A stretch of 44,833 bases of DNA from Calditrichota bacterium (GTDB lineage Bacteria > Calditrichota > Calditrichia > RBG-13-44-9 > J042), in NCBI GenBank assembly GCA_013150955.1, contig JAADJD010000048.1, positions 1 to 44,833 of the forward strand, in the 5' to 3' direction. The notes under the pieces are model-generated. The model had not been told where the DNA came from, searched no databases, and saw only the letters and a list, made by a program, of their open reading frames with translations. The first letter of the stretch is position 1; every line of letters starts with the position of its first letter. The position numbers and the translations under genes are program-made. This document shows positions 1 through 7,584 of this stretch, piece by piece.

Positions 1-92
1 ATTGCAATTCCCAAATAATCAATAGGTTAAAATAATTATTTTCTATTGCTACGCATTAGAAATTTCGTTCTATTGCGTAATCTGGGTTAAAG
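1..92. repeat. Interspersed palindromic repeat, degenerate short copy (R1)
   Basis: Bases 71-92, read on the minus strand, match the outer end of the repeat family seen elsewhere in the window (TTAACCCAGATTACGCAATA here, AAACCCAGATTATGCATT at 26813). Bases 8-26 (starting TTCCCAAATAATC) resemble the opposite end. The interior is short and degenerate, so this is probably a collapsed or partial copy. Its inner edge lies inside the 3' end of the minus-strand gene at 70-408. Confidence 0.55.
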
Positions 93-408
93 TGGTGTCT
101 GGCGAATCTGCATCCGGTTGCATGACGAAACCGCCCCACACAATTCCATCAGTGAAAATAACATTGGCTGTTCTTCTGGGGAAAATGCCGCCACCAGAAC
201 TTGATAAATAAAAGCATGCCGAACACCCATCCCGGCGGAGGTAATACGCCCAGTTATTTAAATTGGAGACCGAAAATGTTCCATCTGTTGTCCGGATTTC
301 CTGGACATTTTTCATCGGTTGATGAGTGGACGGTTTGGGTTCTCTGGCCGGAGTTGAGATGAAAAAGACCATAATAAAAATCAAACATAGCACACGAACA
401 AAATTCAT
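70..408 (-). pseudogene. Truncated secreted surface-protein gene, stop codon supplied by a repeat
   Basis: A 112-residue frame begins with a clear signal peptide (residues 1-21, hydrophobic LCLIFIMVFFI). On the minus strand an AGGAGG-type ribosome binding site (ATTGGAGGAATT) directly precedes the ATG. The middle, with GGGIFPRRTANVIFTDGIVWGGFV near residues 73-95, resembles the N-terminal part of large FCB secreted proteins, including the G-G-I-W-I-G-A-I segment of the two tandem paralogs at 14830-18430. Those run to about 600 residues, whereas this one stops soon after the motif. The last codons (L-T-Q-I-T-Q-stop) read straight through the end of an interspersed repeat. I infer a gene cut short by repeat insertion or recombination. 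It could still make a small secreted peptide, and its start signals look intact. Confidence 0.6.
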
Positions 409-656
409 AATTCCTCCAATTAATTTTTGAAAGGATTATGATTTTGTAAATGTCCGTCTTATGTTTTTTAAATGTCTCCTATAGAAACTGATTTGATTAA
501 AGATAAGGGTAAATTATGAAATGATCAAGACACCGCCCGTCTTTATAGTAAAAATTTGATTTTTATCAGAAATGGGGGTGTTTCTGATCGGTTCGATATT
601 TTTCGCCGACCGGTTCCCGGTTTGAATAAAAGGAAATTGTTATTATATTTTCAGAT

Positions 657-662
657 TATAAT
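657..662 (+). promoter_or_regulatory. Candidate -10 element for proC
   Basis: A perfect TATAAT lies 24 bases before the proC start codon, which would give a very short leader. There is no good -35 at 16-18 bp (AAATTG at 17 bp). The rest of 409-686 is an AT-rich divergent intergenic stretch in which I see no gene or RNA. Confidence 0.3.
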
Positions 663-686
663 GAAAAATGAAACACAGGAGATTCC

Positions 687-1514
687 ATGTCCCATTCCAT
701 TGCGATTATTGGTGCCGGTCGTATCGGGACGGCGTTAATTGGTGGATTGATTCGATCCCGCATTGTGGAACCGGTTCAGATTGTGGCCACCGCTCGTTCG
801 GAAGATACCCTGTCGAAGATCCAGTCGCAATACGGGATTCACGTTACCACAGACAATGCCCGGGCGGTGGAACAATCGGATATCATCATCCTGTCGGTCA
901 AACCTCAGAACATTCGCGAGGTGCTGGTTGAGATTACTCCCGCGATTCGCCCCGATCAATTGATCCTTTCCGTCATTGCCGGTATCACCACGGCGGCGAT
1001 CCAGAAAATGATTGGGCAGGCCAATCCCATCGTTCGGGCCATGCCCAATATCCCGGTTGTTGTGGATGCCGGGGCCACGGCCATTGCTGCGGGTAAGGGC
1101 GTGGGGGAGAGCCAGCTGGAGACCGCCCGTACGATTTTTTCCTCTGTGGGAAAGGTGGTGGTGGTTCGCGAATCCCAGATGGATGCCGTGACCGGGCTGT
1201 CGGGTAGCGGGCCGGCGTATATTTACATGGTTATCGAAGCGCTGATTGATGGTGGGGTGAAGATGGGGCTTTCTCGCGATGTGGCCACCGAGCTTTCGGT
1301 GCAGACCGTGCTGGGAGCTGCACGATTGATGCAGGAGACGGGAAAGCATCCGGCGGTGTTGCGGGACGATGTGACCACACCAGGCGGTACGGCCATCGCG
1401 GCCATTCACGAGTTGGAGGAACATGGATTGCGGAACATGCTCATCAGCGCGGTGGAGACCGCCAGTTTGCGTTCGCAGGCGTTAAGTCGACTGCTGGTTA
1501 ACGGGGAAGAATAG
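687..1514 (+). CDS. proC: Pyrroline-5-carboxylate reductase
   Basis: This enzyme makes L-proline from pyrroline-5-carboxylate with NAD(P)H, the last step of proline biosynthesis, in the cytoplasm. The 275-residue length is normal for the family. The N-terminal Rossmann dinucleotide-binding motif is IGAGRIG (residues 8-14), followed by VKPQ (71-74), typical of the family. The C-terminal dimerisation/active-site signature is present as LSGSGPAY (171-178) and DDVTTPGGT (227-235). The ATG is preceded by ACAGGAG at good spacing. The gene stands alone: a divergent remnant is upstream and about 0.5 kb of repeat DNA is downstream, so it is probably monocistronic and unrelated to the sugar genes that follow. 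Confidence 0.97.
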   Translation: MSHSIAIIGAGRIGTALIGGLIRSRIVEPVQIVATARSEDTLSKIQSQYGIHVTTDNARAVEQSDIIILSVKPQNIREVLVEITPAIRPDQLILSVIAGITTAAIQKMIGQANPIVRAMPNIPVVVDAGATAIAAGKGVGESQLETARTIFSSVGKVVVVRESQMDAVTGLSGSGPAYIYMVIEALIDGGVKMGLSRDVATELSVQTVLGAARLMQETGKHPAVLRDDVTTPGGTAIAAIHELEEHGLRNMLISAVETASLRSQALSRLLVNGEE

Positions 1515-1922
1515 CGGATTTAACCCATTTTTAAACCACGAATCACACGAATAATCGCGAATAAAAACAAATTTTTAGAAGATGATATTTTTGTAGAAAA
1601 AACGTACCGGTTCTCAACCAAATAATTTTACATGAACCGGTTGATTATAACTTGGAATAAATCGCAAATGAACCGGTTGCGAATGCATATTCTGGGTTTA
1701 ATCCCGATTGTGCATTAAACCGCGAATGACACGAATGACCACAAATGAAACAAATAAAGTACATTGGATTGTATCTGGATGAAAATGTGTTCCAGGGTTT
1801 ATTTGCGATTTTGTTGATATTTTTTGGTTTCATTCGGGTGATTCGTGGTTCGATGCATTGTTTGGGTTAATGGGGGAACCAGGGGCAAAAGAAAAAAAAA
1901 TGCATTTCCCGCCATTTTGATC
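1515..1922. other. Gene-free stretch with repeat copies
   Basis: I see no coding sequence here. It holds a partial repeat arm (about 1533-1575), an A/T-rich stretch with two AACCGGTT palindromes (1635-1642 and 1671-1678, 36 bp apart) plus a related TACCGGTT (1605-1612), then a nearly full repeat copy at 1701-1870. Confidence 0.6.
1701..1870 (+). repeat. Interspersed palindromic repeat, near-full copy (R2)
   Basis: The copy is about 170 bp. The ends are imperfect inverted repeats (TGCATTAAACCGCGAATGAC at the left; the right end reads CGTGGTTCGATGCATTG and then GGGTTAA). They flank an asymmetric core containing TATCTGGATGAAAATGTG. It is the inverted counterpart of the copy at 44711-44833, and the two agree almost base for base over about 110 bp. 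It ends 52 bp before the -35 box of the LacI-controlled promoter. A partial arm of the same family lies at about 1533-1575. Confidence 0.85.
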
Positions 1923-1951
1923 TTGACATTTTTTTTCTGGAGCCGTAAAAT
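1923..1951 (+). promoter_or_regulatory. Strong sigma70-type promoter of the sugar operon
   Basis: A perfect -35 TTGACA (1923-1928) and a -10 TAAAAT (1946-1951) are separated by exactly 17 bp. The start of transcription would fall near 1958, immediately before or at the first LacI-type operator. This is the best promoter match I see in the window. Confidence 0.8.
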
Positions 1952-1960
1952 ATGGCCAGG

Positions 1961-1976
1961 ATGTTAACGATAACAT
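1961..1976 (+). promoter_or_regulatory. LacI-family operator O1
   Basis: The palindrome ATGTTAACGATAACAT has the central CG and flanking half-sites typical of LacI/GalR-family operators. It lies just after the -10 box, so a bound repressor would block promoter escape. No lacI-type gene is in the window, so the regulator is encoded elsewhere. Confidence 0.8.
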
Positions 1977-2035
1977 GGACGGCTTTCCAGATGTTCTTTG
2001 ATGCCAGCAGGAAGGATTAATTTTTTTAAGCCAAA

Positions 2036-2051
2036 ATGTTATCGTTAACAT
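2036..2051 (+). promoter_or_regulatory. LacI-family operator O2
   Basis: ATGTTATCGTTAACAT is the exact reverse complement of O1. The centres are 75 bp apart, about seven helical turns, which suits repression by DNA looping. It lies in the leader, 42 bp before the start codon of the first gene. Confidence 0.8.
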
Positions 2052-2093
2052 CTGTTGCCGTTTTCAATACATCCGTAACTTCGGGAGGAGGCC

Positions 2094-3389
2094 GTGTCTC
2101 GTTTTCGCTACCTGGTAATCGGTTTCGTCATGATCAGTGGGGTGGCCTGCCAGAACCCTGCACCCGAAAATCCAGACACCAATCTGTGGAAAGGATTGCC
2201 CGCCCACGTAAACACGCCCCGGGAAATCCAGGAAGAACTGCAGGAAAAGATGGAGCGGATCCAGCAATTTCTGAAAAAGGAGCGGCTGAAAGGGATTCTC
2301 TTGACCCAGGTGCGGAATGTTTACTGGGCCACCGCCGGACTGGCCAACAATCAAATTGTCCTGAATAAAGATGTGGGTGCCGCTTCGCTGCTCATCCGCG
2401 CAGACGGCAAAAAGTTTTTAATTTGCAACGGCAGCGAGGCCGCGCGATTGATGGACGAATCCCTCCGAAAGCTGGGCTACCAGTTAAAAATGTACAACTG
2501 GTACGAAGCCAACCCCGTGAAGGACGTCCGGGGCCAGATTATCCGAGAGCTGAGTCTGGGTGGACGCATCGGTAGCGATGTGCCCTTTCCGGAAACGGTG
2601 CTGGTGGCCGATGCCTTCAAGCGGTTGCGGTATCAGCTAACCCCTTCTGAAATCAAACGGTACACCTGGTTGGGGAAGCAGGTGGCCGAGGCCGTGGAAA
2701 CGGTATGCCGCCAATTACGTCCCGGAATGGATGAGTTTGAGATTGAAGCCCGTACGGCGGCTGCATTGCGCGCCCGGGGAATTTTACCTACCGTGTTGTT
2801 GATTGGAGTGGACGAACGGATTTACAAATATCGGCATGCCCTGCCGGCCGGAGCCCGCCTGAAAAATTACGCCATGGTGAATGTGGTTGCCGAGAAATGG
2901 GGCATGCCGGTTGCCGTTACCCGACTGGTCCATTTTGGCCCATTGCCCGAGGAACTAAAAATTAAACTGGAAAAAACGGCCATCGTCAATGCCCATTTTC
3001 AGGAGGCCACCCGTCCGGGAACTCCCTGTGCCGATATTTTTGAATCCTGCAAACGCTGGTATGCCGAGGTCGGCTTTCCGGGAGAATGGCAGAAGCACCA
3101 TCAGGGTGGAGCAATTGGCTACGACGACCGCGAATATGTCCTGTACCCCGGCATTCCGGAAGTGGTACTGGCCAATCAGGCCTTTGCCTGGAATCCCACC
3201 ATTACCGGCGCCAAGGTGGAAGACACCATGATCGCTACCGAGGAAGGATTTCGCGTGATTACCCGAACGGGAAATTGGCCTCTCATTAACGTGCATTTAA
3301 ATGGAAAGGTTTACCCTCAGCCGGCCATTCTGGTCCTTGATCCGGAGACCGGTGCGGTATTGAACGAGGAGGCAATCGATATTCCATGA
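2094..3389 (+). CDS. M24 (creatinase/aminopeptidase P fold) lipoprotein lacking metal ligands
   Basis: This 431-residue protein has a lipobox-like signal (ISGVAC, Cys19), then an N-terminal creatinase-like domain (about 45-180) and a C-terminal pita-bread M24 domain (about 185-415). True M24 peptidases use Asp, Asp, His, Glu and Glu to bind two metals. By my alignment the equivalents here are Asn263 (VNVVAE), Ala274 (VAVTR), Gly339 (HHQGGAIG), Asn367 (AWNPTITG) and Glu376 (KVEDT), so only the last is kept. It is therefore unlikely to be a metallopeptidase. Creatinase is the known example of a metal-free enzyme on this fold, so hydrolysis of a small non-peptide substrate or a binding role is possible. 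The start is GTG with GGGAGGAGG six bases or so upstream. It is first behind the LacI-controlled promoter and overlaps the next gene by four bases. Confidence 0.82.
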   Translation: MSRFRYLVIGFVMISGVACQNPAPENPDTNLWKGLPAHVNTPREIQEELQEKMERIQQFLKKERLKGILLTQVRNVYWATAGLANNQIVLNKDVGAASLLIRADGKKFLICNGSEAARLMDESLRKLGYQLKMYNWYEANPVKDVRGQIIRELSLGGRIGSDVPFPETVLVADAFKRLRYQLTPSEIKRYTWLGKQVAEAVETVCRQLRPGMDEFEIEARTAAALRARGILPTVLLIGVDERIYKYRHALPAGARLKNYAMVNVVAEKWGMPVAVTRLVHFGPLPEELKIKLEKTAIVNAHFQEATRPGTPCADIFESCKRWYAEVGFPGEWQKHHQGGAIGYDDREYVLYPGIPEVVLANQAFAWNPTITGAKVEDTMIATEEGFRVITRTGNWPLINVHLNGKVYPQPAILVLDPETGAVLNEEAIDIP

Positions 3390-4378
3390 GTGCAGAACCT
3401 TCGATATCGGTGGAAGAATGTGAAGGGTTTACCACAATTCGGTTAAGCAATCGGCGTATTACCTGTACCATCTTACCCCAGATTGGGGGGAAAATGATTG
3501 AATTAAGAAATAACATAACGGGCACCCAGTTTTTACTCCAACCGCAATCGGTGCAGGGGTACCGGCAGCCCCATTATGGGGCGGTTTTTGATGATTACGA
3601 CACCAGCGGTTTCGACGAATGTTTTCCCACCGTGGAGGCGTCCCCGTACCGGTACCGAAAAGGAAATCGGGTGCTGGAGGTGGAATTTCCCGATCACGGA
3701 GAACTCTGGAGCCGGGAATGGCAATACCACCTGCACGATTCGACGCTGCGGCTGTGGATCGATGGGGTGCGCTTTCCTTATCGGTTCGAGAAGACCCTGC
3801 AGTTGCAGGAAGATGCGGTTGTGATTCATTACCGCTTACAAAATTGCGGTGAGGTGGAGTTCGATTATCTCTGGTCGGCCCATCCATTGCTGCGGGTGGT
3901 TCCCGGTGCAAAAATTCTGTTCAGGGAAAACATTCAGGAAGTGCTTCTGAATTGGAGTTCCGATCCCGAGCTGGGGGATTACGGGGCGGTTTTACCCTGG
4001 CCCCATTTAAGCCGGAACAGCGGTTCGCTGGATTTTTCGATTGTCCCACCGCAATCGGTGGGGAAGGCAGTGAAATGTTTTACGCCTGCGTTATCCGAGG
4101 GGGGAGTGGCGCTCCACTACCCAGATCGCGACGAAGCCATTGTATTTGAGTTTGATCCCCGGGAAATCCCTTACGTGGGATTGTGGTTGTGCTACGGAGG
4201 CTGGCCAATGGATTCTCCCCGGAAACACTACACCGTGGCTCTGGAGCCGGCTCGAGGCCGGCCGGATTCCCTGCAGAAGGCCATGCAGCGACAGGAACAT
4301 TGTCGGATTGCTCCCGGAGCCACCGATCACTGGTCGTTAAAAATTCGCCTGGTTCGGGGAGGCCCGTTAAACGAATAA
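3386..4378 (+). CDS. Aldose 1-epimerase (galactose mutarotase)-like protein
   Basis: The 330-residue protein has no signal peptide and looks like the mutarotase beta-sandwich superfamily. Supporting segments are the GFDECFPT motif (75-82), a candidate catalytic His166 in the strand ending WSAHPLL, and a candidate catalytic Glu287 in VALEPARG; the His/Glu pair at this spacing is what GalM uses to interconvert alpha and beta anomers. Translational coupling to the upstream gene is shown by the ATGA overlap. Placed between a lipoprotein and a sugar symporter and upstream of galactokinase, it most likely supplies the alpha-anomer to the kinase. The family also contains proteins acting on other sugars, so the exact substrate is uncertain. 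Confidence 0.82.
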   Translation: MSAEPSISVEECEGFTTIRLSNRRITCTILPQIGGKMIELRNNITGTQFLLQPQSVQGYRQPHYGAVFDDYDTSGFDECFPTVEASPYRYRKGNRVLEVEFPDHGELWSREWQYHLHDSTLRLWIDGVRFPYRFEKTLQLQEDAVVIHYRLQNCGEVEFDYLWSAHPLLRVVPGAKILFRENIQEVLLNWSSDPELGDYGAVLPWPHLSRNSGSLDFSIVPPQSVGKAVKCFTPALSEGGVALHYPDRDEAIVFEFDPREIPYVGLWLCYGGWPMDSPRKHYTVALEPARGRPDSLQKAMQRQEHCRIAPGATDHWSLKIRLVRGGPLNE

Positions 4379-4411
4379 ACCCAGTAGGTATCAACGGTAT
4401 TCGGGAGGCCT

Positions 4412-6073
4412 ATGGTATCCATTCATTTAACGGTTATTGATTGGTTAATCATTGCCATTTATTTCGGTTTTGTTCTGGGAATTGGCTGGTATTTAAAGCG
4501 CTACACCCGCAGCGATGAGGATTTCTTCCTGGCCGGTCGGAAGAATTCTTCCTGGGTGGCGGGGCTGGCTTTTCTTTCCGCCAATCTGGGTGCCCTGGAA
4601 CTGCTCGGCATGGCCGGAAACACGTTCAAATATGGCATGTACGTGGCCCATTTTTACTGGATTGGTGCCATTCCCGCCATGCTCTTTCTGGGCATTTATA
4701 TGATGCCATTTTACTATAGCAGTCGGATTAAATCCGTTCCCGGCTATCTCAAGCTTCGCTTCGACGAAAAGACCCGCGTATTAAACGCCATCTCCTTTGC
4801 CATCATGACCCTGCTGGTGTCCGGGATCAACCTGTATGCCATGGCTCTGGTTCTGCACACGTTTCTGGGGTGGAACTGGGATGCCAGCATGTGGGCCTCT
4901 GCCGCCACGGTGGCCATTTACGTTACCCTGAGTGGCCTGATGTCCGCAATTTTTACGGAAATAATCCAATTTTTTCTGATCTGGTTTGGACTGTTTCTGG
5001 TATCGGTGCTGGGAATTGTTGAAATAGGGGGGCTTCAGGAAATTTTTAATCGCATTCCCGATGCATATGCCCGCCTGTGGTCCAATTCCGCCGATCCCAC
5101 CCAGAATGGCATGATGGTAACCTGGGCCGGAATTGTGCTGGGATTGGGATTCGTTCTTTCCTTCGGGTACTGGACCACGGATTTCCTGGTGGTGCAGCGG
5201 GCATTTTCGGCCAGGGATTTAAGGGCGGCCCGGATGACGCCCATCATCGCGTCTTTTTTCAAAATGGCACTGCCGTTCATCGTTATCGTGGCAGGGCTGA
5301 TTGCACTGGTTCTTTCCCGTGACCCCGGCTCCGGATTTCAACTGTTGCAGGATGGCGATCGCATCAATTACGATTCGGCTTTACCCATGTTGATTGCCCG
5401 GTATTACCCCACGGGACTGGTGGGGCTGGGCATTACCGCTCTGCTGGCCGGTTTTATGGCCGGGCAGGCCGGGAACATCAGCGCTTTCAATACGGTGTGG
5501 ACGTACGATATTTATCAGGCCGTTTTACACAAAAAGGCCTCGCCAGAACACCTGCTCTGGATGGGGAGGGTCGCCACCGTTGCTGGAATTTTGCTCAGCG
5601 TGTTAACGGCGTATTGGGCCAAGAGCATGCCCACCATCATGGATTATATGCAGGCGATTTTTTCCTGGGTCAACGCGCCACTGTTTGCCACCATGTTGCT
5701 GGGAATGTTTGTTCGCTGGATCACGCCCAATGGGGCTTTCTGGGGATTGCTGACCGGGATGGTTTCGTCCTTCTCCCTGTTTATCGCGGTGAAGTTCCAC
5801 TGGATTGAGAAGAGCGCGATTACCCTGTCCGAAGTGGCCAGCGATATGGCGGCCAATTTCTGGCGGGCCTGGTGGGCCTGGCTCATCTGCTTTGTGGTCA
5901 CCATCGGGGTAAGTCTTTTTACCAAAAAGAAACCCGAGGAAGAACTGGTGGGACTGGTGAAAGGATTGACGCCGGAAACCGTCGGGCAGCCCGTTCCCTG
6001 GCATAAAAAGCCCGAACTGTACGCCGGCATTTCGCTCGTTTTACTCATCGTGTTGAATCTCTACTTCTGGTAA
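4412..6073 (+). CDS. Sodium:solute symporter (SSS/SGLT type), probable sugar uptake
   Basis: This 553-residue polytopic membrane protein has about 13-14 hydrophobic helices, beginning at residues 8-24 (WLIIAIYFGFVLGIGWY). Features typical of the sodium/solute symporter family include the early SDEDFFLAGR and the mid-protein GYWTTDFLVVQRAFSARD stretch, as in SGLT-type sugar carriers, and length matches. It sits 33 bp after the mutarotase-like gene, with a GGGAGG ribosome binding site shortly before the ATG. Followed by a small membrane peptide and galactokinase, it is best read as the inner-membrane Na+-coupled galactose (or related hexose) importer of the operon. Confidence 0.9.
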   Translation: MVSIHLTVIDWLIIAIYFGFVLGIGWYLKRYTRSDEDFFLAGRKNSSWVAGLAFLSANLGALELLGMAGNTFKYGMYVAHFYWIGAIPAMLFLGIYMMPFYYSSRIKSVPGYLKLRFDEKTRVLNAISFAIMTLLVSGINLYAMALVLHTFLGWNWDASMWASAATVAIYVTLSGLMSAIFTEIIQFFLIWFGLFLVSVLGIVEIGGLQEIFNRIPDAYARLWSNSADPTQNGMMVTWAGIVLGLGFVLSFGYWTTDFLVVQRAFSARDLRAARMTPIIASFFKMALPFIVIVAGLIALVLSRDPGSGFQLLQDGDRINYDSALPMLIARYYPTGLVGLGITALLAGFMAGQAGNISAFNTVWTYDIYQAVLHKKASPEHLLWMGRVATVAGILLSVLTAYWAKSMPTIMDYMQAIFSWVNAPLFATMLLGMFVRWITPNGAFWGLLTGMVSSFSLFIAVKFHWIEKSAITLSEVASDMAANFWRAWWAWLICFVVTIGVSLFTKKKPEEELVGLVKGLTPETVGQPVPWHKKPELYAGISLVLLIVLNLYFW

Positions 6074-6088
6074 ACGAAAGGCAGAGCC

Positions 6089-6298
6089 ATGGAGAAAATG
6101 AAAAGCATCTGGTACTTTGTGGGATTGGTGCTGATAACCATGGGGGCTATCATTTTCCTGACTGGCCTGTATATCTGGATGGGGGGATTGCAAACGCAAA
6201 CGGTGCTTCATCATTTGCATCCGAACATCTGGTGGGGCGGTTTGATGATCCTCTCTGGCATACTGTTTTTCATCAGGAAGAATGATTCAGGTGGATGA
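6089..6298 (+). CDS. Small two-helix membrane protein
   Basis: The 69-residue product has two predicted membrane helices (about 7-31 and 46-63) joined by a short loop rich in His and Trp (LHHLHPNIWWGG). I do not recognise a family. It begins 15 bp after the symporter stop and its TGA overlaps the galactokinase start (ATGA), so it is clearly translated as part of the operon. Position suggests a partner or stabiliser of the symporter, but this is inference only. Confidence 0.75.
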   Translation: MEKMKSIWYFVGLVLITMGAIIFLTGLYIWMGGLQTQTVLHHLHPNIWWGGLMILSGILFFIRKNDSGG

Positions 6299-7461
6299 AC
6301 ATGAACGATCTGGTTGAGAAACTGCATCATCGGTTTCGGAAAACGTTTGGTGAGGAGCCGCTGATGGTGCGCTCTCCCGGACGCATCAACCTGATTGGCG
6401 AGCATACGGATTATAACGAAGGGTTTGTGTTACCTGCGGCGGTGGATAAGGCCATCTATTTTGCGGTGGCCCCTCGAAGCGACCACCACTGTCACCTGGT
6501 GGCCATGGATCTGGAAGCCAGCTTTCAATTCGGACTTTCGGATCTGGAGCCCTCGCCCCGGGGATGGCCCAATTACATCATGGGGGTGGTGGATCAATTA
6601 CAGAAGGCTGGTGGGAGGTTGTGGGGATTTAATTGCATGTTTGGCGGGGACATTCCCATTGCTGCCGGTCTGGCGTCGTCGGCTGCCATTGAGGCGGGGC
6701 TGGCCTTTGCCCTCAACGAGCTGTTTCAGCTGGGATTTTCGCTATCGGAAATTGCCCGAATGGCCATGCAGGCGGAAAATGAATTCGTGGGTGTTCAGTG
6801 TGGCATCATGGATCAACTGGCCAATGTGTATGGCAGGGCGGATCGATTTATTCACCTGGATTGTCGCTCTCTGGATTTTGATTACGTGCCCTTCAGTGAC
6901 CAGCCGGCAGAAATCGTGTTGTGCGATACCCAGATCAGCCGGGAGTTATCGGCATCGGAGTACAATTTGCGTCGCAGGCAATGCGAGGAAGGGGTACGTT
7001 TTTTTCAACAATTTTTTACCACGGTTCACAGCCTGCGGGATGTGACGCTGGATATGCTGGAATCCTACCGGCAGCGCATGGATCCGGTCATCTACCAGCG
7101 ATGCCTGTACGTGTTGCAGGAGAACGATCGGGTCATGGGTGCCGTTCGCGACTTAAGGAATGGCGACCTGGAATCGCTGGGCATCCGCCTGCTGGAATCG
7201 CATATGGGACTGCGGGATATGTTTGAAGTGAGCTGTCCCTCGCTGGACGCGCTGGTGGAGGCCGCATCGCGGGTTGAGGGGGTGTATGGCGCACGCATGA
7301 TGGGAGCCGGTTTCGGGGGATGTACCATTAATCTGGTACATCCGGACGCGCTGCCCGTCTTCCAGCAAACCATGAGCGACACGTTTCAGAAAAGGCTAAA
7401 AAAACCACCCCTCCTGTACCGGGTGAAAATCGAAGAGGGGACATCGGTCATCTCCATGTAA
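6295..7461 (+). CDS. galK: Galactokinase
   Basis: GHMP-family kinase that phosphorylates alpha-D-galactose at C1 with ATP, the entry step of the Leloir pathway. The 388-residue length fits. The galactokinase signature is near-perfect (SPGRINLIGEHTDYNEG, residues 27-43). The ATP-binding loop is GLASSAA, a variant of the usual GLSSSAA. The catalytic Asp lies in CGIMDQ, and the C-terminal GHMP motif is MGAGFGGCT. The start is either of two nearby in-frame ATGs; the first overlaps the preceding stop. galT and galE are not in the window, so galactose-1-phosphate must be processed by genes elsewhere or by another route. Confidence 0.95.
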   Translation: MNMNDLVEKLHHRFRKTFGEEPLMVRSPGRINLIGEHTDYNEGFVLPAAVDKAIYFAVAPRSDHHCHLVAMDLEASFQFGLSDLEPSPRGWPNYIMGVVDQLQKAGGRLWGFNCMFGGDIPIAAGLASSAAIEAGLAFALNELFQLGFSLSEIARMAMQAENEFVGVQCGIMDQLANVYGRADRFIHLDCRSLDFDYVPFSDQPAEIVLCDTQISRELSASEYNLRRRQCEEGVRFFQQFFTTVHSLRDVTLDMLESYRQRMDPVIYQRCLYVLQENDRVMGAVRDLRNGDLESLGIRLLESHMGLRDMFEVSCPSLDALVEAASRVEGVYGARMMGAGFGGCTINLVHPDALPVFQQTMSDTFQKRLKKPPLLYRVKIEEGTSVISM

Positions 7462-7584
7462 CTCAGGGAAAGGAGGTGAGAGGGCAACCAATCTGTCACC
7501 AGATGGGACAGGCATTGACCATTGGAGGAGGTAAATCGCGAAAGGGAATTCCTCATCAGGGAAAAATAAAGTGGAGGGCATGTA
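7462..7584 (+). other. Leader between galK and the LamG gene with extra Shine-Dalgarno-like sites
   Basis: There are two strong anti-16S matches without a usable start codon at the right distance: AAGGAGGTGA (ending 7479) and GGAGGAGGT (7524-7532). The functional site is GGAGGG (7573-7578). A start-stop ATGTAA at 7580-7585 overlaps the true ATG at 7585. I see no terminator, so transcription may continue from galK. Confidence 0.4.

Noticed and set aside
1605-1678. AACCGGTT palindromes as regulator sites
   Set aside because: The same octamer also occurs inside proC and near 44591, so it is common in this DNA; part of the stretch is degenerate repeat.
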